Origin: Plakobranchus ocellatus
Taxonomy: Eukaryota > Mollusca > Gastropoda > Plakobranchidae
Direction of reading: 5' to 3'
Length of the DNA: 25,113 bases
Assembly (NCBI GenBank): GCA_019648995.1
Contig: BLXT01003032.1
Span: 51,625-76,737 of the forward strand
Below the pieces are notes generated by a model. It saw nothing but the letters and a program-made list of their open reading frames with translations, was not told the DNA's origin and searched no databases. A program made the translations under genes and the position numbers. Positions 11,001 to 20,470 of this stretch are shown piece after piece. The first letter of the stretch is position 1. Each line of letters begins with the position of its first letter.

Positions 11001-14000
11001 AGATAGATTTTGGTTTTTCTTAGCAATCATGAAATCGGCTATTGAAAATTTGATAGAAATAGGAAACTTTTATTTATCTTTCCAAAGGAAATTCATTTTG
11101 TCATATAAGAATTTGACATGAAGATCATTAGTTGAAGTATCCACAAATAAAACATGACATGTAAATGATTAATTTTAGTATCCACAAATATAATATTGAC
11201 ATGATAGATATTGACAGTCACAGCCTTTAAATAAATAATAAATTTACTTTATATTTGTGTGTTGAATATCTGGAGAACAGAAAGATAAAGAAATGATATA
11301 AAAAGAGAAGAAAGGTAAATAGAAGGTAAAGAAATGAACTGAGGTAGTGTGCTGGCTGTTGATTGATAAGCTTGTATGTTCGGGTCTTGTGGCTGCCTCA
11401 CTCCTAAGTGGTCCTGTGCTGATTTGGCCCACATTGGGTCATGCACTGCTGGAAGAGGCACCCATTGCAAGATTCAGGGCGAGTGTGATGAGCACTGAGC
11501 CCCAAACCTCTGCCATCTAGTGGTAGAATTAAGCTTGCATTAATATGTCTTGGCCCAAAACAGGCTCAGGACAAACATGTTGACAGCAAATAAGAATGCC
11601 ATTGGTATAACATGACAAACTCATGTCAACAAGCAGTAAATCTCAAGCTAGGCAGGCCAGGCTAATGCCGTTTTTTTTTTTTTTTTTTTGTATTTTGTGT
11701 TGTAGTGGCAGATCACACCAGGCTAGACCACAAGCGTGACCTGCAGACAAAGGGCTTGCTGAAGGTGGACACTGCTGCCCCCGAAGCTGGCAGCGACTTG
11801 GGTTCCTCTGATGATATTCAGTTCCACACAAACTTGAACGCCACCTATGCAGCAAAGATGGGAGTCCAGCCACTCAAGGTGAGCTGTGTGTTTTAACATA
11901 TTGGTGTGGCAGTTTGAGGAGGGTCGTGTCAGAATTAAGAAAAACAAAGATCTTAGAATCAATGAAGGAAAGAAAAAGGTCTTTTACTTAAATTGTTTGA
12001 AAGATTTGGGCCACGTTGTTATCCCAGTAATTTTTACTGTATTCTCTAAGCTTGAATCAAAATTAATTTTTCTTCTATTTTTTCTTTACTTAAATGAAAT
12101 TGTAGATTTGAAATCACTCCTCTAACTCAATCACAACTGATTTCACTCTCGTCAATTGTGGTTTTAGTGTCATTTTTAACACCCATTAGAAAAGAAACTC
12201 TTCCTTGAGTTCATAATGTTTTAGGTTGTGTGCCTGTGATGAAAAAATGAAGAAATTACTTAGATCATGCTGTGTAGTTTGATCATGTTTTGAATTTGCT
12301 GTTAAAAAAATGGCAGTTTTTTCGTTTTTCTGTCTAGTGCTAATTTTCACTACTTAGTATTGCGCTTGGTTATATATTTGTGATACGTTGTTGTTACAGA
12401 TGCCGGATATTATCACCTTTATAATAAATCTGTCAAATTATATTAATTTGTTTTTACGTTACAGGCGCATTTTTCACCTTATTATGTGTCAGCTCAGGGA
12501 CTGGCTTTTTGTGCTAAAATTTTTTTTAAAAGTAAGCCTCAAGGCTTGGAAAAACACAATAGGTGGTTCATTGAGAGAAGCAGATGTTGTTGGTTCTCAA
12601 GGCCTTTCAAGACCTTTTTGGGCAGCTATATAAGATTTGAGTGATCATAATAGGTCCCAAAACTCAACCCTAAGAACATGCAAAATTTCTTGGTTTCTTT
12701 TAGTTGATGCTGCTGCAAGATGCCTTTTTTTTTTAAAGTGCATGCCTGAAGAGATCATTTCCTACTGTGTAGGGTGAAGGTAATAGCTCAAGGCTGCTTC
12801 TATGAGTCATCTGCTTCAGCGGTGATATGTCCAGAAACATTGTGATATGTCAAAGTTTAAACAGTGTAATGAATTTTCTCTTTAGACAAAAATAATGAGA
12901 GATATATCAAAGCTCTAGCAGTTTGAGCCTTTTAAGTTTGTTTGTTTGTTTGCTTTTATCTTCTCTCTCTCTCTTTCTCTTGCTTCCATAATGTCTCATG
13001 CTCCCTCTCTTCCTTCCTATCTATTATTCAATTTCCTCCCATTTCCCCTTAATGGAACCTTTGATGGTTCATTGGCCAGCCAGTCCTTCCTTAGATCTCC
13101 AGGTACACTTCTGCTGATCGTTCGAGTCCAGTCCAACCTCTGATGCCCTAGCCTGACAGGGGCCTGAAAGCCTGAGATCACCTTGTATCTTGTTGAAGTA
13201 TAGGGCTATATGCTAGAGACAACTACAGAATAATGGCTTGTTTGTGTCATTGTATTGCAGGAAAGTGTATATGTGTATCGGCATGGTGTGATGCCTCCCT
13301 TCCGACAGATGCGCTATCAAGTCTGTGACATCCACCACCCTGACATACAAGCCAAGTGTCATGAGAATGATGGGAAGGTGAGCCTGTCACTATTAGCATT
13401 TTCCTGTCTTTGCTTCTCTATCCAGGGCTGCTTCTTTTATCTTCGTTTTTGTTCAAATATATGCTGGCTGACGATAGATTTTTATGAAAGATATGTTTAG
13501 AATTGAAAATTCTTGGGTCATGCCTTTGTCAATGACTATCTTTCATGAGATTGTAATCCATTGTGTAAAGTTTTGTTTTGACAAGAAACAGTTTCTTATT
13601 TTTTACAGAGCTTTAAGAATACTTAGAAACAAAAGAGAAACTTGTATGGGAGAAAGGATTATGAACTAAAGAAAAAAGAAAATAAGAAAAAGGCAGGAGG
13701 GAGGGGAAAGGTAAGGTGAAAGAACAAAAGACAACTTAGGAAAAAAAAAATGAAATGGTAGCAGAGTTGTTTGATAATTTTATCTTTTTTCAGTCTTTTT
13801 TCCAGCTGTCTTTGTCTAAGATGTTGTATCATTTAGCTAGCGTTAATGATTCTCACCCTTGGCTATTATGACTTTCATCAACGTCATTATGATCTTAATT
13901 CTGAGATTGGTCTCTCTTGAGCACCATCCGGTCTAACCCTACATCAGGGAGTTCATTTATTGCTCTAAAGTGTGTGTGAGATATTCTGCAATTTTTATTT

Positions 14001-14795
14001 AGTTAATAGCAGTGTCTTTGTAAGGGAGCGGACATAAATAGTAAAGATAGACTGCAGTCTGAATTTAAAAGCTAAATTTGAAAATATTGAAGTATCAGAT
14101 ACCCTTTTTTTCTTCTCTTTTTATTCAAGCAAAGAGAAAGAAGTGTTCACTTGTTTTTTTTTGGCTAAAAAGTGACAGGTTTCTAGACAGGCAAGATGGA
14201 AAGATTTATTCCTGTCGGTGAAGGGGATGTTCCTTCAATGTTTGTGAATACACAGGGGTTAATCTATCTGCTGTATCTAGCAGGAAGCCTGAGGAAAAAG
14301 CTGTAGAGGGGCCAGTAAGGGAGAAAAAAAAATGTGATGGAGTTAACATTCGATGCTGGTCTAGTGTCTTTAGGAGAAGAGAGGAAAGTCAGTTAGAGGT
14401 TGAGGGGGCATGAGGAAAATGATGCGTAGAAAAACTACACCACATATAAATGAATAAAGAAACTAATTAACAGACCGATGATAGATAAATAATTATCTGT
14501 AAATAAATATAAAAATTAAATTAAATGGAGATCATTTAATAATGAATATAAATACATGAGAAGGGGAAAAAAATAAGGAAAGTAAGGCTGTATAAAGCCA
14601 GTGAGTTACTAAGATAAGGCTCTTTACTCCTGATTCTCCCCCTTCTCAATCCCACTTTTCACGTTGTTTCCACTCATCTAGGAGACCGTTTGCATTGAGA
14701 GAGATGGCTGGTGCGTGCCTGATTTCACAGACATCTGTCGAGATATATTACGCAAGGAGGTTGAGAAGCTACAAGCAACAACCAATAAAAGCTGA
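4766..14795 (+). CDS. GTF3C5: TFIIIC 63 kDa subunit (GTF3C5 / tau95 family), nine coding exons
   Basis: Join 4766-5041, 5780-5941, 6249-6528, 7381-7632, 8547-8689, 10189-10399, 11706-11878, 13261-13377, 14682-14795: 1728 nt, 575 residues, every junction GT-AG and in frame. The family product is a subunit of TFIIIC, which binds A/B boxes of tRNA genes in the nucleus and recruits TFIIIB for Pol III. Residues 1-92 are an acidic leader (about 41 D/E). Residues 116-320 match the N-terminal (Tau95_N) part: CIDYPGVVQ (121-129), LYFRPGDPYC (156-165), a basic RVRRRKKKK (181-189), DFQYL (243-247) and VPLFLPP. Residues 372-441 are the best-conserved block: RPVWS (376-380), RFGYDPR (418-424), IYQVVDFRIR. 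SVYVYR (501-506) and ERDGWC (544-549) close the match. Human GTF3C5 is about 519 residues. The odd points are the acidic N-terminus and the short C-terminus without an acidic tail. Family identity is firm; exact exon set is less so, because optional exons may exist. Confidence 0.93.
5042..5779 (+). other. GTF3C5 intron 1 (738 nt)
   Basis: It runs from GTGGGG to TTATTTAG. It contains T-rich tracts and an AATAAA at 5171. A 68-residue frame at 5393-5599 ends in T-rich hydrophobic codons and is not supported. Confidence 0.75.
5780..5941 (+). CDS. GTF3C5: GTF3C5 coding exon 2: start of the conserved core
   Basis: It encodes residues 93-146, phase 0 at both ends, with acceptor TTATTTAG|GAC and donor AAG|GTAAAT. 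Conserved similarity to vertebrate GTF3C5 begins at RRFVCIDYPGVV (117-128), the first strand of the N-terminal barrel region. This exon has no ATG suitable as an upstream start, so it must be joined to an upstream exon. Confidence 0.92.
6249..6528 (+). CDS. GTF3C5: GTF3C5 coding exon 3
   Basis: It encodes residues 147-239 plus the first base of codon 240. The acceptor TTCACTAG|GTC follows intron 2 (5942-6248, 307 nt, nothing notable). The donor is GATG|GTAGGT. It carries the family motif LYFRPGDPYC and a basic cluster RVRRRKKKK where human has a shorter basic run. A stretch of about 30 low-conservation residues (202-229) looks like a loop before the strand ELVIEG-like region (YQLVIEGIVDRMYSFD). 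Confidence 0.93.
6529..7380 (+). other. GTF3C5 intron 3 (852 nt)
   Basis: It runs from GTAGGT to CATGTTGCAG. It is AT-rich with no repeat family or convincing extra exon that I could see. Confidence 0.8.
7381..7632 (+). CDS. GTF3C5: GTF3C5 coding exon 4
   Basis: It completes codon 240 and reaches the first base of codon 324 (phase 1 at both ends). The acceptor has a strong pyrimidine tract ending TTGCAG, and the donor is TCAG|GTGGGT. Conserved features are DFQYLPM (243-249) and the proline-rich VPLFLPPLHFSRRPVPV strand that follows, which parallels the human LPLYIPPPIFSR region. Its 3' part (NDSTSGNKMDLGESG) is poorly conserved linker. Confidence 0.93.
7633..8546 (+). other. GTF3C5 intron 4 (914 nt), holds a candidate optional exon
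   Basis: It runs from GTGGGT to TTTGACAG. Its main point of interest is the segment starting after the AG at 8080, listed separately. Confidence 0.75.
8081..8119 (+). other. Candidate 39-nt cassette micro-exon in GTF3C5
   Basis: A TTATTATTAG acceptor ends at 8080. Reading in the phase required by exon 4 (phase 1) gives GEEETLEQENIQD, then a possible donor GTAAAT at 8120, also phase 1. Inclusion would add exactly 13 residues of acidic linker with no frame change. The same frame stays open for 71 codons to a TGA at 8296-8298, so it could instead be an alternative last exon; an AATAAA sits at 8166-8171. The donor lacks the usual AG before GT, so support is modest. Confidence 0.3.
8547..8689 (+). 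CDS. GTF3C5: GTF3C5 coding exon 5
   Basis: It encodes the end of codon 324 through residue 371, with acceptor TTTGACAG|AT and donor AAG|GTAGGA (phase 0). It corresponds to the human segment between the N-terminal barrel and the LFDIRPIWS block, where an extended strand (TLGTFHMAF) matches the human AIFVNF strand in position. Conservation is moderate. Confidence 0.9.
8690..10188 (+). other. GTF3C5 intron 5 (1499 nt)
   Basis: It runs from GTAGGA to TCCCTCAG. Near 8805-8870 a string resembling a tRNA A box (GCAGGTAGAGCACC) is followed about 45 bases later by GGTCTCACCC, perhaps an old SINE. A 62-residue open frame at 9295-9483 has no family I recognise. The rest shows nothing I can name. Confidence 0.7.
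10189..10399 (+). CDS. GTF3C5: GTF3C5 coding exon 6: most conserved DNA-binding-region block
   Basis: It encodes residues 372-441 and the first base of 442. The acceptor is TATCCCTCAG|CTG. The donor is read as AGGT|GTAAGT, ending at 10399, because only that phase continues into the next exon; the competing GT at 10398 breaks the frame. Diagnostic motifs are LFKERPVWS, the hydrophobic YLLPMVAFYF helix, WKSLWCRFGYDPR and KIYQVVDFRIR, all close to the human sequence. In tau95 structures this region belongs to the winged-helix-bearing part. Confidence 0.95.
10460..10592 (+). mobile_element. tRNA-derived SINE copy 1
   Basis: The head GGGGCCTCGGTGTCGCAGCA and following bases are tRNA-like, with a degenerate B box (GTCGCAGATCCC near 10518-10529). 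The tail GCCTGAGATCACCTTGT is shared with copies at 13055 and 24998, and GGCTATATGC at its end is shared with the 13 kb copy. An A-rich end follows at about 10617-10624. Family membership rests on these shared strings, read by eye. Confidence 0.65.
10686..10805 (+). other. Candidate 120-nt cassette exon in GTF3C5
   Basis: A frame open from 10637 to a TGA at 10868-10870 encodes a lysine-rich, soluble-looking peptide. With an acceptor AG at 10684-10685 and a donor CTAG|GTAGCA at 10805/10806 the segment is exactly 120 nt. It enters and leaves in phase 1, as exons 6 and 7 require. The peptide includes DKVAKPKSIYSPLNKK, which loosely resembles the human segment after FRIRC (VKAKRSTYNYSLP). The acceptor lacks a good pyrimidine tract, and a stronger donor (AAG|GTAAAA at 10843/10844) would break the frame. 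Confidence 0.3.
11340..11520 (+). mobile_element. Possible tRNA-like SINE fragment
   Basis: A stretch of higher GC than its surroundings contains TGTTCGGGTCTTG (about 11377-11389), similar to a Pol III B box. GTAGTGTGCTGGCTGTTGA, about 15 bases upstream, could be an A-box relic. It lacks the GCCTGAGATCACC tail of the other SINE family, so if real it is a different family. Confidence 0.3.
11706..11878 (+). CDS. GTF3C5: GTF3C5 coding exon 7: variable linker
   Basis: It completes codon 442 and runs to residue 499 (phase 1 in, phase 0 out). The acceptor TTGTAG follows a long T tract and the donor is AAG|GTGAGC. The 58-residue segment is polar and weakly conserved, matching in position and length the linker between the FRIRC block and the SVYIFR block of human GTF3C5. 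Assignment rests on phase, splice signals and position and not on motif identity. Confidence 0.82.
11879..13260 (+). other. GTF3C5 intron 7 (1382 nt), carries a SINE
   Basis: It runs from GTGAGC to TATTGCAG. Open frames at 11886-12125 and 12388-12633 are AT-driven and unsupported. A TTTG run and CT-rich tract lie near 12936-12980, and the SINE at 13055-13213 is listed separately. Confidence 0.8.
13055..13213 (+). mobile_element. tRNA-derived SINE copy 2, with good B box
   Basis: CGTTCGAGTCC at 13119-13129 is a near-consensus Pol III B box (GGTTCGANTCC). The tail holds CCTGAAAGCCTGAGATCACC and ends with GGCTATATGC at 13204-13213, both shared with other copies in this window. The head (GGCCAGCCAGTCC...) aligns with the minus-strand copy at 23.4 kb. 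Confidence 0.72.
13261..13377 (+). CDS. GTF3C5: GTF3C5 coding exon 8
   Basis: It encodes residues 500-538, phase 0 at both ends, with acceptor TATTGCAG|GAA and donor AAG|GTGAGC. The motif SVYVYRHGVMPPFRQMRYQ matches the human SVYIFREGALPPYRQMFYQ, and the cysteine-aspartate of YQVCD and the terminal ENDGK are also family-like. Confidence 0.95.
13378..14681 (+). other. GTF3C5 intron 8 (1304 nt)
   Basis: It runs from GTGAGC to ACTCATCTAG. Purine-rich stretches (about 13660-13750 and 14280-14330) and A/T runs are present. I see no element or extra exon that I can support. Confidence 0.75.
14682..14795 (+). CDS. GTF3C5: GTF3C5 coding exon 9 with stop codon
   Basis: It encodes residues 539-575 and TGA at 14793-14795. 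The acceptor is CATCTAG|GAG. ERDGWCVPD matches the human ERDGWCLPK, followed by a short amphipathic helix (CRDILRKEVEKLQ). The protein then stops; the human protein continues with a long acidic tail, which is missing here. An AATAAA (14784-14789) overlaps the final codons. Confidence 0.93.
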   Translation, partial: ETVCIERDGWCVPDFTDICRDILRKEVEKLQATTNKS

Positions 14796-15070
14796 GAAAA
14801 TCGCCCAGAGGGCACCAGATCCATGGTATTGGAATCATACACAGGGGTGGAATTTTAGCTTTTACTACAGAGACAGAGCACCAAAAGCAAGCCGGATGCT
14901 ATGTGCCAAACCGTAGGGCCTCCTTCCTGCTAATGGCTGTTGGCCAGCTTGACTGTGGCTCACACCTGCCTATCTGTCTGCTTTGACAGAAGCCACCTTG
15001 GCTGATGACAATTCTCTTAAAAGATTGGTTTACAATAAAAAAAACACCCTGTAAGACTCATTCAAACTAA
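14796..15070 (+). other. Probable 3'UTR of GTF3C5
   Basis: Mixed-composition sequence after the stop leads to an AATAAA at 15034-15039 embedded in an A run. No coding continuation is seen. The end coordinate is an estimate, about 30 bases past the signal. Confidence 0.5.
15034..15039 (+). terminator. Candidate polyadenylation signal AATAAA
   Basis: This is the first canonical signal after the stop codon of GTF3C5, apart from the one inside the last codons at 14784. It is 239 bases past the stop, a reasonable 3'UTR length. The actual cleavage site cannot be read from sequence alone. Confidence 0.45.
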
Positions 15071-18000
15071 TCTACTTTGAACTTTGAGCATAAAAAAGTA
15101 GAGATGATATGAAGAGGAAATGTTTGCCAAAACGAGAGTTGGGCTGACACTGTCCTGACAGGCTCCTCTTGTTTATCAGAATTGGAGATTCTTTATTCAC
15201 ACATCACCCAGATAAAGCTCTGGCAACATTACCTGGACAAGTGGCAGAGCTGCAGACAACAGTATTTTTTTTTCTTTGCTTTATTTACTTCTTACATGTA
15301 GGTTTAATTAGAAAAGCACAGAAAGTGATCAGGACACATTCAATGTTATGTTTTTAAAAAAAAAGTGCGTTTTGCATCTTTTCCATTATTGTAATGTATT
15401 TTAAAATGGTTTGAAAGAAAATTGTTTAAATATGAACATCTAGTTTATGACGAGGCAGAAACATAGTTTTCCAGTCCAGTTTTTAGTGTGTTGTTATCAC
15501 TATTGGCTGCCTTTTCATATTTCAATTGTACGATAAACCATTTCTGTTGCTCCACTCTTTGTCAGCCTCTCTTCTCTATAAGATTGAGCTTGTGATGTCA
15601 ATTAATGCTTTAAAAAAAATACACATCCTCATTTGTTCAACTCGAACAGCTTTTGTTTTTGGCATTACAGAAATTTTTAGCATTTTTAAGCCAGTTGTGT
15701 GCAACATGGTCACCTCAAAAACCTTTTATGCCATGCATTTTCAAGTTTTATGGCAAGCAAAATGAATGAGTATAGGGATTTCACAAAATGGGGACCTAAT
15801 TTTATGTGTATGTAATATAAAAAGGTTGTTATAATTCATAACCTTCATAGTGCTTGAAATCTTACATACAATTTATGTCGTCTAGGAAGCTGAAACCTAT
15901 TTTTCCATGGCACATTTTTTTGCAAGAGAAGCAATCTGGGCGAATCAGGCACACGTCACTTAGAATACTTAGCACAAGAGCCTCTTAAAAAATTCTTAAT
16001 GACTCCAGTGATGGTGAAAGAATCATGATCAAGCACATAAAGTTGGGCAGAATTAGAAAAGAGACAGTAAGTTTTTTCCCTCCATAATGGTGTAAATTGT
16101 AAGCCTCTTGCTCAATATGTTGGAGTTGTGACTTGTTCTGGTTGCCTCACAAAACATCCCATTTTTTGGCAACTTTACACATGCAACTTAACTGTACTCA
16201 AAAACCTGTGTCAATGCTAGTGGCTAATTCTTGCTCTTTCTGCTTTTGGACTAAACTTCAAAAACATTAATTGTGTGGCCCTCATTATAAACTCTGCAAA
16301 AATTTTAAAAGTGGACAGGGAATAATGCGTCGGTAGCGCCAATTTATATTGATCAGAGCAATTTTTAAAATTTGTTTTGGCAGAATAAATAATTTAATCA
16401 TCAAGTTAATTGCCCACTACGAGAAAACAGACTTTAGTCTGTCTTCAGCTGTTAACTAACCAAGGCCACCCATTACTTGATCGCCACAAAACTATCACAC
16501 ACTATTGGACCTAGATTTAAAGAGAGAATTCTCCCCCAATAACGCATCTTTCAGAGAATGCATTACTGGGTGGTTACAATCTTTGCTTTGATTTAAACAA
16601 CATACCACGCAAATACAACAGAGGAAGCGAGCAAGAGAGAGACACATACACACACATATGGAATTTTCCGACTAACAAAGGAATTTACTCCACAATTATG
16701 CCACACTAACGAGAATAGACGACCCATCTCAGGTGACTGACAATGACCAAGTACATGTAGTGCATTCACTCGGAAGGCATCAGTCGGCTGAGTGAGGGCA
16801 ATTAAAAACTTTTTTTACAAAATGCCCCAAAATATTTGATAAGCAATACAGGGAGGACACATGGATGTACCCAATTTTGGGTCATTAATTTAAAATCTGT
16901 GCTAAAAAATATTTGATGTGGAAAAATGTTTATAAAAAATTTACTTCATGCACTCCATCTGTGCTATTTTCAGCATCGCAGTGAAACCATCACTCAGCAT
17001 TTCCGAGGATAAACGGAACAACTCCCTCCCCTGTAGGCTATATGGTCAACAGTCACTGAAATTTTATAGCAGCAGTATAAATAAAAAATTGGATGGACGT
17101 GTAAAAAATTAGTTATTTTTTGTCTGAACACAATCGTATAATTTTGAGATTTTTTGTACAAAAGCTGGTTTGTCGTGATTGGTTGTCCATCGTCGTTAAT
17201 TAGTCTGAATTTAAGGCAATAAGAAAACTACACGATTTGTGCTAAACATAGGGTAATAAAATAAATACACGAGTTGTTGAGTCATAGACGCAAACTGTTT
17301 CGTCTTAAGTCATGGATTTATTGTGATATTGAAAAAAACAAAACAAAAAACAAAATTATAATAATGAAGCTGACAATAATAAAACGGCAATATAATTCAT
17401 ATCATACAATTAAGACCTCTTTTTTTATACTATTACATCAACATGCAAAATGTACAAATAATTTAATTGTGGATCAATGATCATTTATTCCTATAACAAA
17501 TCAATAGTTGTCATGAATAATGAACTCGCTTTCAGTTTCATATATGAACAATTTCATTCAGTTTCAATACCATGAACTGTGTACATATAACAGTCTTTAG
17601 AGACCTTATTTCATATTACAGAGATCTAATTTTAATGGACAAAAAAATCGTGCCTTTCATGTGTTGTGTACTGCCTGAGGCTTGAAGAATTTCGCTTTGA
17701 TTTAAATCATTGCGTAAAAATACATTTTTGATATCTTGGTGGCAAATCAAACCAACTCTGCCATTTAAGGCTGAAAACCATTTTTGAAAAATAGTTTTGA
17801 TTTTAGAGTAATATGTTAGGGCTTAGGTGCACTAGATCTAAATTTAACACACTTTCTTTGGCCACAAAAAGTGATTTAAATTGCATAACACATCTATGCA
17901 CTGTTCTTAATTCTTACACTCATAAAGGTTTAAATTCTGCTAAAGCCACCTGAGTATCAGTAGAGTGGGGTCTTTGACAGTTATCGTGCCTCGTTTGGTT

Positions 18001-20254
18001 GTGGCAGAATAAGTTCCACCCTTCCCTACACAGTTATATCTGTAAGTACACTCATGTCGTGAAAATGCTTGAGCAAGACTCTTGCCATTGCTAGAGATTT
18101 ATAGATATGAGAATTCTTGACAAGCAGCAGAGCTGCCTACACATATACATTATACTCATTTTGTGAGAAATGAGTAGGCAAAGAAAATTATTAATTTATG
18201 GTGAAGTACTTTGTGCTACTATCACACAATTCTTTCAATTGAATTTCTCAGTTTTTATTCACCTCTTGAGCAGGATGAGGAAGATTTTGTCCGCAACGTA
18301 AAGTGCAATGAGAAAGATTTTGTTCGCGATAGATATCTGATTTATAATGATGTATCTATCATCATGGTCTCAATTTCAGTGTATTTTATCTCCCATTCTG
18401 GATACTTATTGTAATTTTGTTCCAGCACTCAAGTGGTTCAAATATTCTCCTCATCACTTCTCATGGTTATCATGAAGCACAAAAATTTATAAAAGAGAGC
18501 AATATGAAATAAGCTTAGTCCTTCGTACCTTGACACCAGTACTATCCACACGGAATGTGTAATGATGAATGGTTAAAAGTTGAGAAACCCGTATTTAAAT
18601 TTTTTTTTTCCCCTATCACTATCATCCTTTTTTTTTTTGTGGATACATTTGAAATGTCCAGATCTTGGAGAAGGATTGATTTTGAAGTCCAGACTGAGGC
18701 ATTTTTGAAAATATCAAGATCTTTGTAAAAGTGCAGTAATGCTGCAATTCATTGCTAGTTTCTTTGCACTGGTTTTAAAATCCTCATCAACATCAGTCTA
18801 TGAGCTCCGTCAAGATCTGCACGTAGTTTATCTGTGCAAATCGTTAGCTTTATTCTCTCTGTGCCATTTTTTGTGATATGAGAAAATGTGGACTTCAAAC
18901 TAGTCATCACTGTCGTAATATTTAGGTTTGCGAAACAACATATTGCAATCAATATTCACTACACAAACTACATTTCTATCTAAAATAAATCCATGAAAGG
19001 ATTCTGTAAAAACTGGCATCAAGAACATTTTGCATCAAAACCAACCAATCAATCAACCGATATTTTTTTCTCCCACAATCTCTTCCTCTCACACACACAC
19101 ACATATATAGAAAGATTATGCATACGCATCAGTACATCAGTTGGCAATTATAACAGCCAGTCTCATATCATCATCACCCTTCTCAATTGAGTTCCTATAG
19201 GATAAAAATTAAGTGACAATAATAAAATTTATATCAACATCATGCACATCAAAATGAATTTTTTTCTTTAGAGAGAAGCAATAGTGTGACATCATAATAA
19301 AATAAATGGAAGAAAAGGAGACATGATTTCAAGCAATGCATAAATGTTTGAAACTATGAATTTGAGATTCAAGACCGATTTTAATTTAATACGTAAGCTC
19401 TTTGTGGTTACAAATATATTGAAAAGAAAATTTTCACTGATTCTTAATGTACCTAGTGCAATACTAGATTGTTTTGTTAAGGTATCAATCTAGAGGAATA
19501 GATAAATTGTTTTATTAAGGTATTCTATAAACATTTGATAAAGACATGCATATCAGACATGTAAAGACATCATGGTACATTGGCACAAAATAGGAAGTAG
19601 ATAGCAAAACATAAAGGCGATAAAAATTTCATAGAAGTGAGCTGATTGTAAAAGAAATACATGTATCACCTTAGTTAAGTATCGATGCCTTACGGTGAAG
19701 CCTTGTATCATGGTTCTACTTATATTTTGTTTGTGGGATAAATTGAATTATCTTTCATTCATTTGCATTTGTGTGTTGGAGGACAAAAAGTATTCGAGCA
19801 AAGCCATCATTTCTCTCTCCCCACCCCAGCCGTTTTTTGAATGATGCAATCCAAATGTCTGGTGGCCAGTTGAGACGAGTGAAGAGTAGCCAAGTACATC
19901 GTTTCAAACCACTGATGTGGCAATTTTTCTCCCTGAACTTTAGCATTTAAATTGAATTTGTTCGGGTACACCTGCAAATGCAACTACAATCTTTTTTTTG
20001 TGTATGTGTGAGACTGTTGAACACTTGAAATATTTTTTTTTATTACGGGCATAAAACACTTAATTTTAAAAGAAACCTGATTTACACTAGTGCATCTATC
20101 ATGATTCAATTCACACATGACAGCAAAAATGTTCATTGTATGTGTACGTGTAATATCGATAAAACACTCATTTCACCAGAGCTTGTCAAAAGTCACTGAT
20201 GTCTTGAAGAGAGCAATTTCTCTGTCTGTGTTAAAAAACAAAGCTACTAAACCC
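15071..20254. other. Gene-free downstream region
   Basis: About 5.2 kb of AT-rich DNA with no convincing coding exon on either strand. Short items seen are a 6-bp-stem hairpin at 16427-16442 and an imperfect 13-bp hairpin at 16535-16570. Others are an in-frame duplicated GATTTTGTYCGC at 18283-18328, a short CA run near 19091-19103, and T or A runs near 15265, 18600 and 18632. It could include the 3'UTR of a minus-strand neighbour, but no exon was found to support that. Confidence 0.5.
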
Positions 20255-20470
20255 CAGTGAGGATCATGCTCCGAAAGCTAACTCTGCATGCTTGACCATC
20301 ATGTGAAAAGAGGCAGGTTCAATTCCCGGTCCAAGGTGAAAAAAATGTCATTTATGTACCTCTGTATCCACCCAAGACTAAGTGGGCCAATTAAGTCTCT
20401 TATGCCTAGGCACAGGTGAAGGGGCTGACAAAAGCAATGCCAAACCAGCCCACAATTCCCTATGCCATTA
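20255..20470 (+). mobile_element. tRNA-derived SINE, second family
   Basis: CCCCAGTGAGGATCATGCTC (about 20255-20274) resembles a tRNA A-box region (CTCAGTGGTTAGAGCATGC), and GGTTCAATTCCCGG (about 20317-20330) is a near-perfect B box. A tRNA-unrelated tail follows with paired GTGGGCCAATT and CCAGCCCACAATT strings. The end is near an A-rich stretch at 20467-20476. The tail differs from the GCCTGAGATCACC family. Confidence 0.6.

Larger units (their letters stand above)
10400..11705 (+). other. GTF3C5 intron 6 (1306 nt), carries a SINE and a candidate exon
   Basis: It runs from GTAAGT to TTGTGTTGTAG and has a long T run near 11671-11689 ahead of the acceptor. It holds the SINE copy at 10460-10592, the candidate 120-nt exon at 10686-10805 and a weaker SINE-like piece at 11340-11520, listed separately. 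Confidence 0.8.

Noticed and set aside
16974-17112. Acceptor-like CTATTTTCAG followed by a 45-codon open frame, considered as an alternative last exon of GTF3C5
   Set aside because: It needs an unseen alternative donor in exon 9, has no acidic or conserved content, and a 45-codon frame is easily reached by chance.
18274-18414. Acceptor-like CTCTTGAGCAG followed by DEEDFVRN and a duplicated DFVR motif, considered as the missing acidic C-terminal tail
   Set aside because: The acidic run is only three residues long and the frame quickly turns hydrophobic. The site is 3.5 kb past the stop and no donor links it to exon 9. The duplication looks like a local slip.
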